The notes beneath the pieces are model-generated. The model had not been told where the DNA came from, did no database searches, and saw nothing but the letters and a program-made list of their open reading frames with translations. The translations under genes were made by a program, and so were the position numbers. Positions 30,326 through 42,200 of a stretch of 64,000 nucleotides of DNA are shown here, in pieces. The stretch lies in assembly GCA_900208305.1 (NCBI GenBank), contig OAPG01000023.1, positions 186,001-250,000 on the forward strand, given 5' to 3'. This DNA comes from Melanopsichium pennsylvanicum. Taxonomy: Eukaryota; Basidiomycota; Ustilaginomycetes; Ustilaginales. How positions within the stretch are numbered: the stretch's first letter is position 1; each line of letters opens with the position of its first letter.

Positions 30326-30432
30326 ATATGTATATATTGTGTAGTTACCCTCAATTAGAATCTTGCTTTGTTCCACAACCTCATTCCATCAACCTTGACA
30401 TCCTCAACATTGTCTTGAACATCACCACCAAG

Positions 30433-31754
30433 ATGATCAGCATCTCTAGCAAGAGCACAGCGCTCCTTCTTCTGCTTCAAATTGTGACGCTTGCCTTTGC
30501 AAACCCAATCACCACTTGCTCTTCTTCATCTGGCAATTTTGTGCTCCAACATCACCTGGGCAATTTATCTCCTTACTTTGATGCACCTGTACCTAGCCAT
30601 CTCTCTCTTGGTGTGCCTTCCTCCTGCCATGTGTTGTCTGTCTTGCTTGTTCACTGCCATGGTTCATGTGGTCCAATTTTATCCAAACTTGGATTCATTT
30701 GCAATCTTTCCTACTATCTCAACAACCAGTCCATGCTGCTTTCCAACCCTAAAGCTCCCATTCCTGACCAATTCTCCTTCCTTGCAGCCAATGGTGGTTG
30801 GAATTCATCCAATCTCAAACAGGAAGAACTCACTGCTGTTGGCTGGAGGGAAGCATTTGACCATGGTGTTGCTGTGCGTCTAGCTTATCTGCATCATAAC
30901 ACAACCAAATTCTTTGCGGGCAAGTATGATTGCATTGTTGAAACAGCTCAATGGTTTGCAGCAGGTTCAGAGACTACAACACTACAGCTCAACTTGATCT
31001 TATCAGTGAAAGTGTGGGTGTTAAGAGCTATATCACTCCATTTCAAACTTGCAAAAATTGGAATTACACTTCTTCTGGAGGTGTTCCCATAACTCAATGG
31101 AGCACAGTTTACCTGCCACCCATTGCAGCTGAATTTAATCAGGAATTGCAAAATGTTTAGCCAGGTTTAAATTTCAGTGCGGATCACGTTCATGGTATGT
31201 TTTGGGGTCAAGTAAAGGGTCTTTGAATCATAGTAAGTGGTGCGGTGTTTTCTATGAACTTAGAGTACAAATTGGATTTGCTCTTTTGTGAGGAGGTTTT
31301 GGATATGGATTTGCCAAACAATCAAGGTGAAATTTTTGGATCTTTGTTCATTTCCAACCTTACCGAAAGATTTACAAAGCCGGAAACAATTTAAAGAATT
31401 GAATGGACAACCAAAAAAAAAAAACCATGTGATTCAATTTTGGTCATCATACAACCATCGTACCCATCTTGACCGCTCTTGGTCTTGCTTCGGATGACAA
31501 GTTTCCAGTTCAAGGAACCAATGAATCCAAACCAAAATTGGAGATCAAGACTCAAATGGAATGGGAAAAGTTATCTTGTGATGCAAATCGTAAGCAAAAG
31601 GATATGATTTAACTTGATCGATCTCAGCCCGGTTTGCAAGACAGACAAATTTGGTGGATGTTTGTTACAAGATTTCCTCAATAGTCAACAAGTCAAGAAG
31701 GCAAACCAGATCACCGTCGGGGATGCAACTTGGACTGCCGCTTGCGGAAACTAA
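30433..31754 (+). pseudogene. Decayed secreted histidine acid phosphatase (phytase-like)
   Basis: An ATG at 30433 opens a clear signal peptide ('KSTALLLLLQIVTLAFANP'). The following frame holds 'LSPYFDAPVPSHL', a damaged active site (CHGSCGP in place of RHGxRxP near 30656), and 'LTAVGWREAFDHGVAVRLAYL'. After a frameshift near 30990 the family pattern goes on: 'LDLISESVG', 'TCKNWNY', 'STVYLPPIAAEFNQ', then an in-frame TAG (31158) and 'PGLNFSADHV'. Further shifted pieces follow: 'LFISNLTERFTKPE' near 31349, 'FGHHTTIVPILTALGL' near 31438 (the HD motif region), and a Cys-containing tail ending at TAA 31752-31754. Enzymes of this family release phosphate from phytate and other esters outside the cell. 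This copy cannot be functional. It lies next to the nested repeats. Confidence 0.75.
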
Positions 31755-32101
31755 TGAAAGTAAACTCCCTCCTCCAAAAAGAAAAAGAAGAAAAAAGAAA
31801 AGAAAGAGGACTATGTGTTACACAGAACAGTCCCAAAATGCAATGTCTCAAAAGGGCAAATGCACATGACTTGATGCAAGTATAATCAGAATGTTGGCGT
31901 TGTCAACAAGATGCTTAGCAGCGTAACCTACGTAGACACGAGTGAGTCATATGCATCTAGATCTGACGAATTGAAAGTTGCCCGTTTAATAAAATATTAG
32001 TCAAAGAGAACAGTAAGTTTGCGTATTTCAAACCATCGTATCACCTTTTCCTCCGTTTATCTGAACGTGTCTAAATGGAGAGAGAGAGAGGAGATCAATA
32101 T
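31755..32101. other. Convergent 3' flanks
   Basis: No gene is seen. There is an A-rich stretch at 31770-31805 and a short GA run at 32079-32092, just after the CinA-domain gene's stop codon on the other strand. Confidence 0.35.
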
Positions 32102-33181
32102 CTAAATCTTTGTCTTTTCCTGCTGTTGTTGTTGTGGTTTGTCCTTTTCCTTGCCCAATTGGCCTTGTTCCACCACCTCGCCATTCACCTCCTTCTCCAC
32201 CTCAGGAATCAAATCTTTCAAAGTCTCCCACTCATGTCCGATCAAACTTACATCCACACCATTGTTCCACTTTGGATAACTTCCAACTTTGACTCCCAAA
32301 GGTTTGCACTTTTCGGTCAATTGGACGAGGAAAGGGCTAATGTTACTTTCTGGCAATCTTGTATGAATCAATACTCGATAGGGACGTTTTCTGTTTGGAT
32401 CGAGGGGAATGTATTGTTCCATACCATCTATGAGTGCTTCGAAAAGACGGGGTACTCCAGGCAAGATGCAAAGTTTTCCAGCCATACGAACCACGGGAAC
32501 CCAGAGAGAGGTTGTGGGAAAGATAACTTGGCTGTTATGTTTGGGAAACAGAGCCATACGTTTTCGAGCGGTGATCATGTCTTGAGTTATACCTTCCGTA
32601 TTGACTTGTCGTGCTTTGAGATTTTCGGCCATTCTTCGAATCACTTCATCGTCATAAACGAGTTCAACTTCAGAAGAAGCAGAAGAAGAGCAAAAAGCTT
32701 TGGCCATGGAAGAATAGGTAATATCATCAGGTGTAGGACCTATTCCACCCGAACTCACAACAAAATCAAATTGTTTTGTAAGTCGTCGAGCCGCTTCAAC
32801 AATTACATCTTCATCATCAGGGATGACTTCGATTCGTTTGAGATCAATGCCTAGATCAAAGCAAAATTTGGCGAAATAATTCGAATTCGAATCCTTGGTT
32901 TTACCGTTGAGCACTTCGTCGCCAATGATGAGGCACGCTGCAGTCGAGATGTATTTGCCTTGACCGAGCGGATTCGAACAAGCAAAGTCAGGAAGCGGTG
33001 ATTTTTCGAATTGCGGCATTTTGGGTACCGGATTCGCCGCAGGGGCATTCGAAGTGTTACTGCTGGACATGGTGCGTACAGTTGGGTTAACAAGAACGGA
33101 TCGAGCAATCAATGAGGGAGGTCTAGGAATCGAGGTGATTTTTGTAAGTTCGCGTCTAAGAAGCGTGAATCTCGCCGACAT
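32102..33181 (-). CDS. CinA/MoCF-type molybdopterin-binding domain protein, 359 aa
   Basis: The core (about residues 75-260) has the MoCF/CinA fold signatures: 'LIIGDEVLNGKTKDSN' (GDExLxGxxxDxN) and 'VVSSGGIGPTPDDITY' (SGGxGPTxDD), followed by 'LCILPGVPRLFEALIDGM'. Domains of this kind occur in molybdenum cofactor enzymes, in bacterial CinA, and at the N-terminus of eukaryotic FAD synthase, where they can cleave FAD or related nucleotides. No PAPS-reductase-like FAD synthase domain is attached here, and the tail is a Gln/Lys-rich low-complexity end. The first ATG is at 33181 and gives an Arg-rich N-terminus that could be a mitochondrial signal. An ATG at 33070, 37 codons later, is a good alternative. 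The exact reaction cannot be told from sequence. Confidence 0.75.
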   Translation of the reverse strand: MSARFTLLRRELTKITSIPRPPSLIARSVLVNPTVRTMSSSNTSNAPAANPVPKMPQFEKSPLPDFACSNPLGQGKYISTAACLIIGDEVLNGKTKDSNSNYFAKFCFDLGIDLKRIEVIPDDEDVIVEAARRLTKQFDFVVSSGGIGPTPDDITYSSMAKAFCSSSASSEVELVYDDEVIRRMAENLKARQVNTEGITQDMITARKRMALFPKHNSQVIFPTTSLWVPVVRMAGKLCILPGVPRLFEALIDGMEQYIPLDPNRKRPYRVLIHTRLPESNISPFLVQLTEKCKPLGVKVGSYPKWNNGVDVSLIGHEWETLKDLIPEVEKEVNGEVVEQGQLGKEKDKPQQQQQEKTKI

Positions 33182-33668
33182 AGATGGTGGTATAATATCG
33201 ATCAAAAGATGTTGTTCGAGCAAGTCCAAGATGATCAAGTCTAGTTCAGAGCGAGCAAGAAAGAGGTGGAAAGCGCGGACCGAGTCCGTATCTTCTTGCA
33301 ACTCTCGAGCAGCAGCCACATGCAGCTTTGCGTAAGACTTGCAAACCAACTACTCCTGAAATTCCTCCACTTCGGCTGCGCGTCTAACATTTCCTAGCTT
33401 TGTTGAATTTCTTCGGATGGCTTCGATGCTTGCGAGTCTCATCGAGAGAAGAAATTGTGGAGCGGCGCCAGATCAGACGTGGGTCAATAGTTTGCGAGAT
33501 TGCTGTTTTTCATTCCCTATTGGAACAAGAACATAACATAACCAACAGTGACAACATGCTAAAGAACAAACCGGAGCACGTTTGACGATTTGTGGACGGT
33601 AACGGTTTGAATACGAGAAGGATGCGATGCCGGAATTCGAGATTTCAAGTTAGCAGACAATCATTGAT
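33182..33668. other. Spacer between the CinA-domain gene and HSP104
   Basis: It holds the upstream region of the CinA-domain gene and the 3' flank of HSP104. The minus-strand frame stays open upstream of 33181 to about 33349 but has no ATG there. No other gene is seen. Confidence 0.4.
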
Positions 33669-36419
33669 TTAGTCCAGGGGATCCTCCTCAATCCTGGCAA
33701 AGCCATCATCTTGCTCGTCATCCGACATGGGCTCGTCGTCTTCGTTTCCGTTCATCATCCCCTCGTGGTTGGGCAGAACCACCAATCCATTCCTATGAGG
33801 GTCGAATTGAACCCTGATTTCTGCGTCTTCTTTAATGTTGACCCTACCGCTAAGGATGAGGATCGACAGTGGCGAGAGCAGTTCTTGCTGGATGGAACGG
33901 TTGAGTGGACGCGCACCCATGGTAGGCGAGAATCCGATGCTGACGAGGAAGTCCTTTGCCGCGTCATCGAGCACTAGTTTGCTCTTCCCGCCGTTGGCCT
34001 GGATGCGCTGCTCGACCTCGCGCAGACGTACATCTACGATCGACTTGACGTTGTGGCGCGAAAGCTTGCTGAACACCACAATGCTGTCGATACGGTTAAC
34101 AAATTCGGTGGGCATGGCTGCCTTGATGCTGCCCATTACGAGTTGGCGCGTGGCCTCGGTCATGTCTTCGCCTTCAGACTCGTTGATATACGAAGAGCCG
34201 AGGTTCGAAGTCATAATGATGATCGTGTTGCGGAACGAGACTTGGCGACCTTGGCTGTCCTGCAGACGACCCTCGTCCAAGACACCAAGGAAGAGCTGGA
34301 TGAACTCGCGAGAAGCTTTCTCGATCTCATCGAGCAGAACAATGCTGAAGGGCTTGCGTCGCACAGCTTCGGTCAGCACGCCTCCTTCCTCGTGACCAAC
34401 ATAGCCGGGAGGTGCACCGATCAGGCGTGAAATCGAATGCTTCTCGGAAAACTCGCTGCAGTCGATGCGGACCATGGCGTCAGCCGAGTCGAACATGCAT
34501 TTTGCCAAGGTTCGGCTCAGCAGTGTCTTACCGGAACCCGAAGAGCCGGCAAAGAGGAACGAGGCGATGGGTCGGTTGGCATCGGCAAGACCGGAACGCG
34601 AGAGTCGGATGGCCTGGGCGACGCTCTTGACCGCCTCGTCCTGACCGATGACTTCCTTTGCAAGAGTGCGCTCGAGTCGGAGCAGCTTGTTCTTCTCAGA
34701 CTCGAGCATGCGCGAAACAGGGATGCCAGTCCAGCGTGAAACAATAGCAGCGATCGAGTCCGCAGTGACGGCGTTGTTGTCCAGGTTCCTGCCTTCCTCC
34801 TCTCGCTTGCGTTCAGCTGTTTGCAATTGCTGCAACTTGGTCTCGAGATCGGGCAGGGCGTAGAACTTGAGGTCGGAAGCGGTGGCAAGGTCGTAACGGC
34901 GCTCGGCTTCGGCGATCTTTGCACGCACTTCCTCCATCTTGCGGCGGACGTTGTTGATCTCCTCGCCCTTTGCCTTCTGTGCCTCGAAGGCAGCCTTGAT
35001 GGGGGCGAGCTCATCATCAATGGCTTGAATCTGCTTCTTGGTCTCATCGAGCGACTGCTTGGATTGGGCGTCCTTCTCTCGCGACAGAGCATGGACAGCA
35101 ATCTCGAGCTGGAGACGCTTTCGTTCGAGCTTGTCGACCTCTTCGGGAACAGTCTCACGTGAGACTCTGACATCGGCGCATGCTTCGTCGACGAGATCGA
35201 TGGCCGAGTCGGGGAGACGTCGATCAGTGAGATATCGCTTGGCGAGCTGAGCTGCTGACACGATAGCTGAGTCGAGGATGCGGACACCGTGGTGGACCTC
35301 GTACTTGTCGCGGATACCACGAAGGATAGCAATGCAGTCCTCGACAGTGGGTTCGTTGACGAGGATAGATTGGAAGCGTCGCTCGAGCGCTGCGTCCTTC
35401 TCGATGTACTGCCTGTATTCGTTGGCGGTGGTGCAGCCAATGACGCGGAGCTTACCACGGGCGAGCATGGGCTTGAGCAAGTTGGCAGCGTCCATACCAC
35501 CGCCGGAGCTGCCCTGACCGGCCATGAGGAGGTGCATCTCATCGATGAATAGAATGCAGGGTGTACCATCGGTGGTCATCTTCTCGATGTCAGAGAGCAC
35601 CGACTTGACACGTTCCTCGTATTCACCACGATACTTGGCACCGGCCATGAGACCACCGACATCGAGACTAAGGATCTTGCCGAGGAGGTTGGGTGGCACG
35701 TCGCGGTCGACGACACGCTGAGCGAGACCTTCGACGATGGCGGTCTTGCCCACGCCTGGGCTACCGATGAGTACAGCGTTGTTCTTGGTCCTCCTCGACA
35801 GAACGCGAACAGCTCGGCGGATCTCCTGATCACGGCCAATGACGGGATCCAAAGAACCTTCGGCAGCGAGTTGGGTGAGGTCGGTGCAATATTTTGCGAG
35901 GGCATCGTAGCCAGCCTCTGCACTCTTGCTGTCAATGTGACGACCACCTCTTGCTTGGGTGATAGCGGTGTTGATCAGCTGTTCGTTTGCGAGACCAGCC
36001 TCTTTGAGGAGTTGCTGAATGAATTTGTCCTGAATCAAGCCGAGCAGAATGTGATCTTGAGCAATATAGGCATCTCGCTGGGTGCTCTTTTGGTTCTCGG
36101 CTTCCTTGAGCACCTTGAGTGCGGGACTAGAGAAGCTAATGTCGTCTGGTGGGGGCGATTGGGATGGGATCTTGCGGACTGCAGTGCGAAGTTTGTCTTC
36201 AAAGATCTTGATGTCGACACCAGCCTTGTTGCAGATGCTCTTGAAGAGAGATTGACTTGATTCGTTGGTCGTTTGGACACCTTGTGAGTTGGAGGTGTCA
36301 TCGGTCAAGAGTGCCAAAGCGATGTGTACCGGACTGACCTGGGGATGCGAGTGATCCTTGGCGAGCTGGATGGCTGCCGATATCGAAGATTGCGCTCTGT
36401 CTGTGAATTCAAACGACAT
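33669..36419 (-). CDS. HSP104: Hsp104/ClpB protein disaggregase, 916 aa
   Basis: This is a hexameric AAA+ machine that pulls proteins out of aggregates together with Hsp70/Hsp40. Domains: ClpB N-domain repeat (1-150); first ATPase with Walker A GSPGVGKT (219-226), pore loop [10 protein letters not shown] (Y263) and Walker B ILFIDE (289-294); the coiled-coil middle domain (about 418-540) that marks ClpB/Hsp104; second ATPase with Walker A GSSGSGKT (625-632), pore loop GYVG (672-675) and Walker B VLLDEIE (694-700). The acidic tail ending DPLD resembles the C-terminal DDLD of cytosolic yeast Hsp104, and no targeting signal is seen, so it should be cytosolic/nuclear. The length matches yeast Hsp104 (908). 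The gene has no introns, as is common for heat-shock genes. The ATG at 36419 starts the conserved 'FTDRAQSSI' region. Confidence 0.96.
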   Translation of the reverse strand: MSFEFTDRAQSSISAAIQLAKDHSHPQVSPVHIALALLTDDTSNSQGVQTTNESSQSLFKSICNKAGVDIKIFEDKLRTAVRKIPSQSPPPDDISFSSPALKVLKEAENQKSTQRDAYIAQDHILLGLIQDKFIQQLLKEAGLANEQLINTAITQARGGRHIDSKSAEAGYDALAKYCTDLTQLAAEGSLDPVIGRDQEIRRAVRVLSRRTKNNAVLIGSPGVGKTAIVEGLAQRVVDRDVPPNLLGKILSLDVGGLMAGAKYRGEYEERVKSVLSDIEKMTTDGTPCILFIDEMHLLMAGQGSSGGGMDAANLLKPMLARGKLRVIGCTTANEYRQYIEKDAALERRFQSILVNEPTVEDCIAILRGIRDKYEVHHGVRILDSAIVSAAQLAKRYLTDRRLPDSAIDLVDEACADVRVSRETVPEEVDKLERKRLQLEIAVHALSREKDAQSKQSLDETKKQIQAIDDELAPIKAAFEAQKAKGEEINNVRRKMEEVRAKIAEAERRYDLATASDLKFYALPDLETKLQQLQTAERKREEEGRNLDNNAVTADSIAAIVSRWTGIPVSRMLESEKNKLLRLERTLAKEVIGQDEAVKSVAQAIRLSRSGLADANRPIASFLFAGSSGSGKTLLSRTLAKCMFDSADAMVRIDCSEFSEKHSISRLIGAPPGYVGHEEGGVLTEAVRRKPFSIVLLDEIEKASREFIQLFLGVLDEGRLQDSQGRQVSFRNTIIIMTSNLGSSYINESEGEDMTEATRQLVMGSIKAAMPTEFVNRIDSIVVFSKLSRHNVKSIVDVRLREVEQRIQANGGKSKLVLDDAAKDFLVSIGFSPTMGARPLNRSIQQELLSPLSILILSGRVNIKEDAEIRVQFDPHRNGLVVLPNHEGMMNGNEDDEPMSDDEQDDGFARIEEDPLD

Positions 36420-36870
36420 TGCGGGTATGCTGTGTGGATGCGATAGAAATAATGCTGTCGATTAGACGAAATGGAAGGTCAAAGCAGAGGCGATGGAAGA
36501 AAACAGGGAACAGAAGTTTGTGCGATGAAGAAAATTTCGGAAGAAGTTATGCTGTTGGCCTAGAGAAGATGAATGCTTGGGTATAATGAATCGGATAGAT
36601 GATCGAAATGCGTGCGTTCCGTAGTGTCAAGTAGCAGAGACGCGGAGTTATATATTTATGGGATTGGGTAGGAATTGGCTATTGTTGCTTGCAATCGAAA
36701 TGACTGATCCTGTGTCGATACCAGAGCAAAGGGATACAGTGGCACGAAATCACATGTGGCTTGAGGTTAATGACTTTGTGATGATGCGGAGAAAGAGCGA
36801 GAATCCACTCCAAGTCTCCCGACACCTCCACAAGAATCCAGCGCGTTCCAGCTGCTTCTCGAACAAACTG
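36420..36870 (-). promoter_or_regulatory. Likely HSP104 promoter: TATA box and a gapped heat-shock element
   Basis: Read on the minus strand, an ATAAATATATAA box lies at 36659-36648, about 230 bases before the start codon. About 190 bases further upstream, 36845-36864 fits the 5-bp module pattern of heat-shock factor sites: gTTCc, a 5-base gap, cTTCt, cGAAc. This is a gapped three-unit site. Further GAA-rich stretches near 36495-36545 are imperfect. It is consistent with heat induction but not proof. Confidence 0.4.
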
Positions 36871-37645
36871 TACCGATAAAGTGCCTTGCAGCCCTTATTT
36901 ATCTATTTTAGCGTGCAATTATTATTTATTTTTTTCCAAAGGTTCTAAAGGCCCTACACTGCGAGCTCTATCTCCTCATTCTAAGAAAATTCACATGGCG
37001 AATGCTGCAAGGCTGATCTTGACAGATTCGGCTACGTGAGGGTGCTTATGATACAGAAGCTTGCTCGTTCTTTGCTTGATTGCGCGGATGTTCTTCTGAA
37101 CTTTCGGATGCGCCGCTTGGCTTCACAGCCTGGCATTCGTCGGAAGACACTGACAATTTGGATCGTGTGAAAAGGTCTCGGCGCTCTTCTATCCAAGTCT
37201 TCCTGTGGAGTCGGATGCAGTCCGTTGAGATGTTGGAATCTCCGTTAGCTACTTGCATCACGGCCAGACTGACCACAGAAATTGAGGCAAAGGACCAACC
37301 TATAATTCGATGATCTTTGTCGTTTGATGCGAGTGGATTGATGCACCGCACAGGAAGCTAGTCTCAGACACACCGTTCAAGTCACCTTTCTCCGAGTGTT
37401 CCATCAACTCAGGCAGGCACGCACTGCGACATCTCAAATCACACGAGAATATGGATAGATGGAATTTCACATTTCGCGGGACAAGACTCGACCATCAAGC
37501 TTCTCAAGAATCGCAGATCCCTGTGAGCGATGTCGGTTGGAATGGATATCAACCAGGATACAAAAATGCAATGAAAAAAATAAATGGACAGAATGGTAGA
37601 AGACATGCATGCTAGATGACGAGTCAACCCATCATCTTCTCATGC
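36871..37645. other. Intergenic region without a gene
   Basis: I see nothing clear here. There is an AT-rich patch at 36890-36945 and a region of ordinary composition after it. The right part is the 3' flank of the DOMON/cytochrome b561 gene. Confidence 0.35.
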
Positions 37646-39289
37646 TCAGATGCGGCCTCCAGGTGTCTGGCCTTGTTGGGAATAGCCCTGGTACAGCCTC
37701 GAGGGAGCCTGCTGCAGCGGTGGCGCAACCCATTCAGGATGATCTGGCGGCGTTTGCTGTCCTACCGGCGAGTGTTGTTGGGTCGAGGCACCTGCCGAAG
37801 TGTTATGCTGAAGTCCAAGGTATTCTTGCTTTTCGTCCGAAGTGTTGCTTACCTCTCGCCATTGTCGCAGATCCTTTGGTAGGAAGAGCAGTCCGGCCAA
37901 GTAAGCGACAGCGAGCACCGCAGCCCAGATCCACAAGATCCATCTGGACCAGTTGGGGGCACCCCATGACCACAGCTCAAGACCTGATGTAGCGTTCCAG
38001 ATCGCAACACCGGTGAGACCCAAGCCAACAACGACATGGACGATTCTCGATGGGTTGAAGCGCTTAGTCTTATGGCCGACAATGCCGAGAAGGATTTGAA
38101 GGAACATGACAATGAAGATGGCCAGACCAACGCGAGCGTGGGTGCTGTCAAAGTGGTCGCCATCGCTCTGAGAAATTTCGGCGACAATGACGATGAAGGC
38201 GATAAGCACAAAGACGAAGGCGGCGACGTTGATGGCTCTGTGGGCGGGGAACCACTTAAAGAGAGTCCTTCCGTAACGTCCAATCAGGATGGCGGAAGGA
38301 ACAAGGAGGAACCAGGCGACAATCATGAAGACCATGTGGACAATGATTAGCCTGTTGCTCATGTTCAACACACGGCTCGATCCTTTCTGGTTACCTCCAT
38401 TCGCAGGTGTTACGGTCTGACCGGTGCCGCTGCCGGAACCAGAATTGGAAGAGGATGAAGGGTCGTATTCCTTGGTGAGGTCGAGTTTGAGCGTACCGTA
38501 ATTACTATGCTGCCTGAGGCGGGCATCGGTGCTGTCACTAGGGTTATTGCTCTTGTTGATTGCCCAGATGAATGGCGTCGATGCAGAAGGGGTTCGATCC
38601 GAGGCAGACATTGGGAAAGACCAGGCCCAGACAGTGCCCGTGCTGTTAGAGAAGGAGTGATTGGGCTCCATGGTTGCAGCCAAAGCTGTAATAGTCGTAG
38701 TAGGGTCGTCATGGCCGCTAGCGGTACGTTGAGACATGACGGGGTTGCCGGCAGTGTCGACCCAACCGATCTGCAACGTCATCAAATAAGGGAAGTCAGC
38801 AAAAGGCGAATATTGGTGAGATTAGTAAGGGCTGTCCTAGATGCGAGATGTTCGGCTCTGTTTCGTCAAGTTATCCAAACGGGCTCGCTGCGACCATGAC
38901 AAGCTTTCTGAAAGGCCACGCTCTGCTGGTTGGAGGTCGTTCGAGACTTACCATCATGTTGGACCCAGCCATTTGGCTACCAGTACCGACGGCGTACCAT
39001 CCCATAGGGGCACCACCACCATTGGCAGACATGGTCATGTTCATCCTCCTTTCGGAAGGACTGTATACGACGCGAAGACATAGGTTCTGTTGCGAGAAAT
39101 GGGGCGAACAATAGAGACCTTTGTAAGCGACGGAAGAAGATGAAGATGGCGAGTGTGACTCCGAAGAGAACCTACCGAGTTGCATGCAGTGTCAGCAAGA
39201 AGCGAAGAATTGCTGGTTGATTGTGCTTGAGCGAATGCTGCTAGCAAGAAAAGGCAGCACGCCGTGATGATGGAGTGTAACCTTAGCAT
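37646..39289 (-). CDS. DOMON and cytochrome b561 membrane protein (CYBDOM type), 457 aa, three exons
   Basis: Exons: 39289-39176, 39086-38952, 38770-37646. Introns of 89 and 181 nt have GT-AG ends and phase 0. For intron 1 the acceptor CAACAG at 39087 was chosen because it keeps the frame; an AG 32 bases earlier leads to a stop. Residues 1-22 are a signal peptide. An extracellular DOMON domain follows ('MGWYAVGTGSQMAGSNMM', 'IGWVDTAGNPVMSQRTASG'). After a Ser/Gly-rich linker come five membrane helices of a cytochrome b561 domain, with conserved His residues in 'VHMVF', 'AHRAIN', 'THARVG' and 'VHVVVG' that would bind two haems. Such proteins pass electrons across membranes and often serve as ferric or copper reductases at the cell surface. 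The C-terminal tail is Gln/Pro-rich and cytoplasmic. Splice sites are inferred, not proven. Confidence 0.85.
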
Positions 39290-42200
39290 GATGGCGACTT
39301 GAAGCGGCTAGGTAAAAAGATGCTGCGGATGGTGAATGGGTGTGTTCGAGGCGGAAGGAGTCGAACAGGTGCCAAAGTGGGAGGAGAGAAGAGGGGATGG
39401 GAGCTTAGATATACCGGAGCAAAGGTTGAGATGATTGCAGAGAGAAAGATTAAGTATGTGCCTCTCTCGACACAGGTGCCGTGCTGAGATAATGGGCAGA
39501 AACAATGGTATGGGAAACGGAAGATCCGAAGCTGAATCACAAAAACGAGCAAAGAAAGTCTATGACCAGGCTAAGATGATCTAGAAAGATGGAAGTGGGA
39601 AAAAAAGGCGGACCCGAAAGCGGAATGGCAGGAGAAAACCAGATAAAGGAGATGTTCTTGTTTACGGTGATGAATTGCATGCCTGCAAATCGGAAGGGTT
39701 CCGAATCTGGATAGGGGGGGGGGAAATGCCAATCAGGGTGCGAGGCGACGCCTAAGGCCAACTTGTGGCTGTGAAAAAGCAGCAGAGAGGAGGGGAACCG
39801 GCGGCGAGATTGTTCCACGACAGTGACGGACAGGGACTACCGAATCTCACGGGGTGGGACCCGGAGCTTGATACTGAGCCTGAGCCTGATTTTGAGTTGA
39901 GCTGCACAACTAGACACTCGGAAAAGAGACAGGGGAGAATATGGCTATGCCGTGTATGCCGTGATTATCACATTCTCGACCCAAAATTCACTCGGCATCG
40001 CCTTGAACGGAGGCTTCCGATTCAGGGCAGGCAAAGCAGAGTAAGAGAGGAGATTCACTGGATGTGTCATGTGTGAGCAGAGCAGTCCTCTGAGGAGAGC
40101 AGCACGACGCGGAGCTGCTTCGACAGACAGCAGAGCATGAAAGGATTGGTCAAGCAAAGCTTTCGACCTGAGACATACAGCTCGTGATGACAAACACGAC
40201 GACGAGCAGTAATTGTGCTTGCGCTGGAAGAGTCGCTTCTCATGTTGATTTATGCGGTGGAGCGAGCAGGGATCCAATCCCCACATCATCTGGGTGCTTG
40301 TAAGGTTTGAAAGGGCCCTTAGACAAAGCGCACGCGTTGCTCTGAGCATGACAGCGGATCTGGCCCCACAGGAAAGTGTAAATCAGGAGCCAAAGTGCTG
40401 GCGTAAAACTTCAAAATAAGAGTAAAAAATAAGAGTAAGAATCAAAAGCTAAGATTCCAACAAAGGTCACCGGCGTTGACAAAGAGGCAGCCTCGTGTGA
40501 TTAAGCGAGGTGACAAGGATGTGGTTCGTGGTGCATCGGGTTGCATTCTTTCTGCAACTCGCAACTGCACTGCCTTAGTGCTCGCTCCGGATCTGTTTCG
40601 TATGACGTTGAACCCAGAAAGACATGGACATAGCATGATCAGAAGCAAATATATGCAACTCATTGGCGTTATCGAACGAGCGATAACAAGGCCGGTGATA
40701 TCGGTATAGTATGCATTCTCGTTCTTGCTGCTAATCCAAAGCCTGGTTCTCACGGTGGGGTTTTTCCGACAGGAGAGTGTGTGGGTTAAATTTTGCTTAT
40801 TACAATACACAGCCAAGCTGCTGAGCTCGAAATGAAGCCTGAGGCTGCCAGTCTACCTTCACAATCGCTGAGCATTCAACGTAGCACCGATGGAGCGAGC
40901 CGATATTTTGCGTCTGGCAAGGTCGGTGCAACAGCCCAAGCACCAACTAAGATTAGACGAGTCACGTTCCTCGGCGAAGATCATCCCAACCGCACTGAGG
41001 GAGGACTACGCTAGCTCGAATTTCTCTTCACTCGTGGCAAATTCTTGAACGCCTTTGACAGTGGAGGTGGGTCAAAAACAAAAAAAAAAAAAGGAGGCGC
41101 TGCAGCCTTGCGCACAGTGCAGAGATGAAATTGCCGCCACGAGCAGTTCGTCTTGAATTTGATTTTCACAGCGTTCCTGTATCCAGACAGAGGCCAATTT
41201 AGGATCCGAGGTGCATCAATTCAGGCAGCAGCTCAGAGGCGCATATATCGCTGGCTCCGGTCGCAGATACGAGTGTATATTCTCAGCACGGCTCAACCTT
41301 GTGTTCATCGATTGTAACTGCTTTCGTTGGAATCTGCTGTATATGGTTTCCTATCGACTGCTCTGCGCAACTTTCAGTCGCTCAGAAAACTCAGTTTGTT
41401 GCCTGATGTTCTAGTGCAAGCGAGCAGAGAGTAAATTACGATCGGGATATTTACGATTGTGAGGGACTTCTTCATGCTTCACAAAAAGCGAGGGGAAAAG
41501 CTCACGCTATTTTCGAGATGGCACGCGAGCACAAGCGAGACCCCAACCCGATTCAATAATCACGCTCACGTTTCATGGTACCTACAAGTCTGACGCAAGG
41601 GCGCCAAATCAAGTGCACGAGCACGCGCCGTCTGACACTTTTGGTCTTAAGGCAAGAAGCTATTATTGTATGGCGATTCGGTAGCTTCTGCAGTGTAACA
41701 GTAGACGAGCGATGTTGCGCAATTTTTGGTGACATGACAAAAAAGCTACGTCGACAATTCTGAAATCAAATTCTCGGGGCGAAGTAGAAACCCGTCGCAA
41801 GAGTCGGCTAGAGAGGGTGCAACGTGTCAATTTCGAAAATTCGAATCGACGGCTTGAACAGCGGCGGCACTCTACACTACTCTCTCCCTACTTGTCTGCA
41901 TCATCCCCCATGACCCAGTCTCTATGCTCTTGCGGCCCGCACAACCAAAAATCCCTGACAGCTGGCTCTTGATCACAAGCTCTGTTACCCGACTCGCTTG
42001 ACTCAGCGTTTGATCATGCGTCCCGGAGAACACACCATTCATCAACCACTTTTTTTTCTGAGGACCACGCAAATCTTTGAGCCCTAGTATCGTATTGCAC
42101 CTGCCATTTATCGTGATTGGCTTACGTGACAAGGCATCCAGGAGCTATCATTCTGCCAACTTCTCGGCACCGAATTCTTTCGAGATGATGATGTCAACCT

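Noticed and set aside
34517..35569. 350-codon alternate frame within HSP104
   Set aside because: It is Ser/Arg/Pro-rich, typical of an off-frame reading of the real gene.
40255..40330. Possible tRNA on the minus strand (GGATTGGATCCC resembling a T arm)
   Set aside because: No matching acceptor stem, anticodon arm or A box could be laid out; the resemblance is limited to one short stem-loop.
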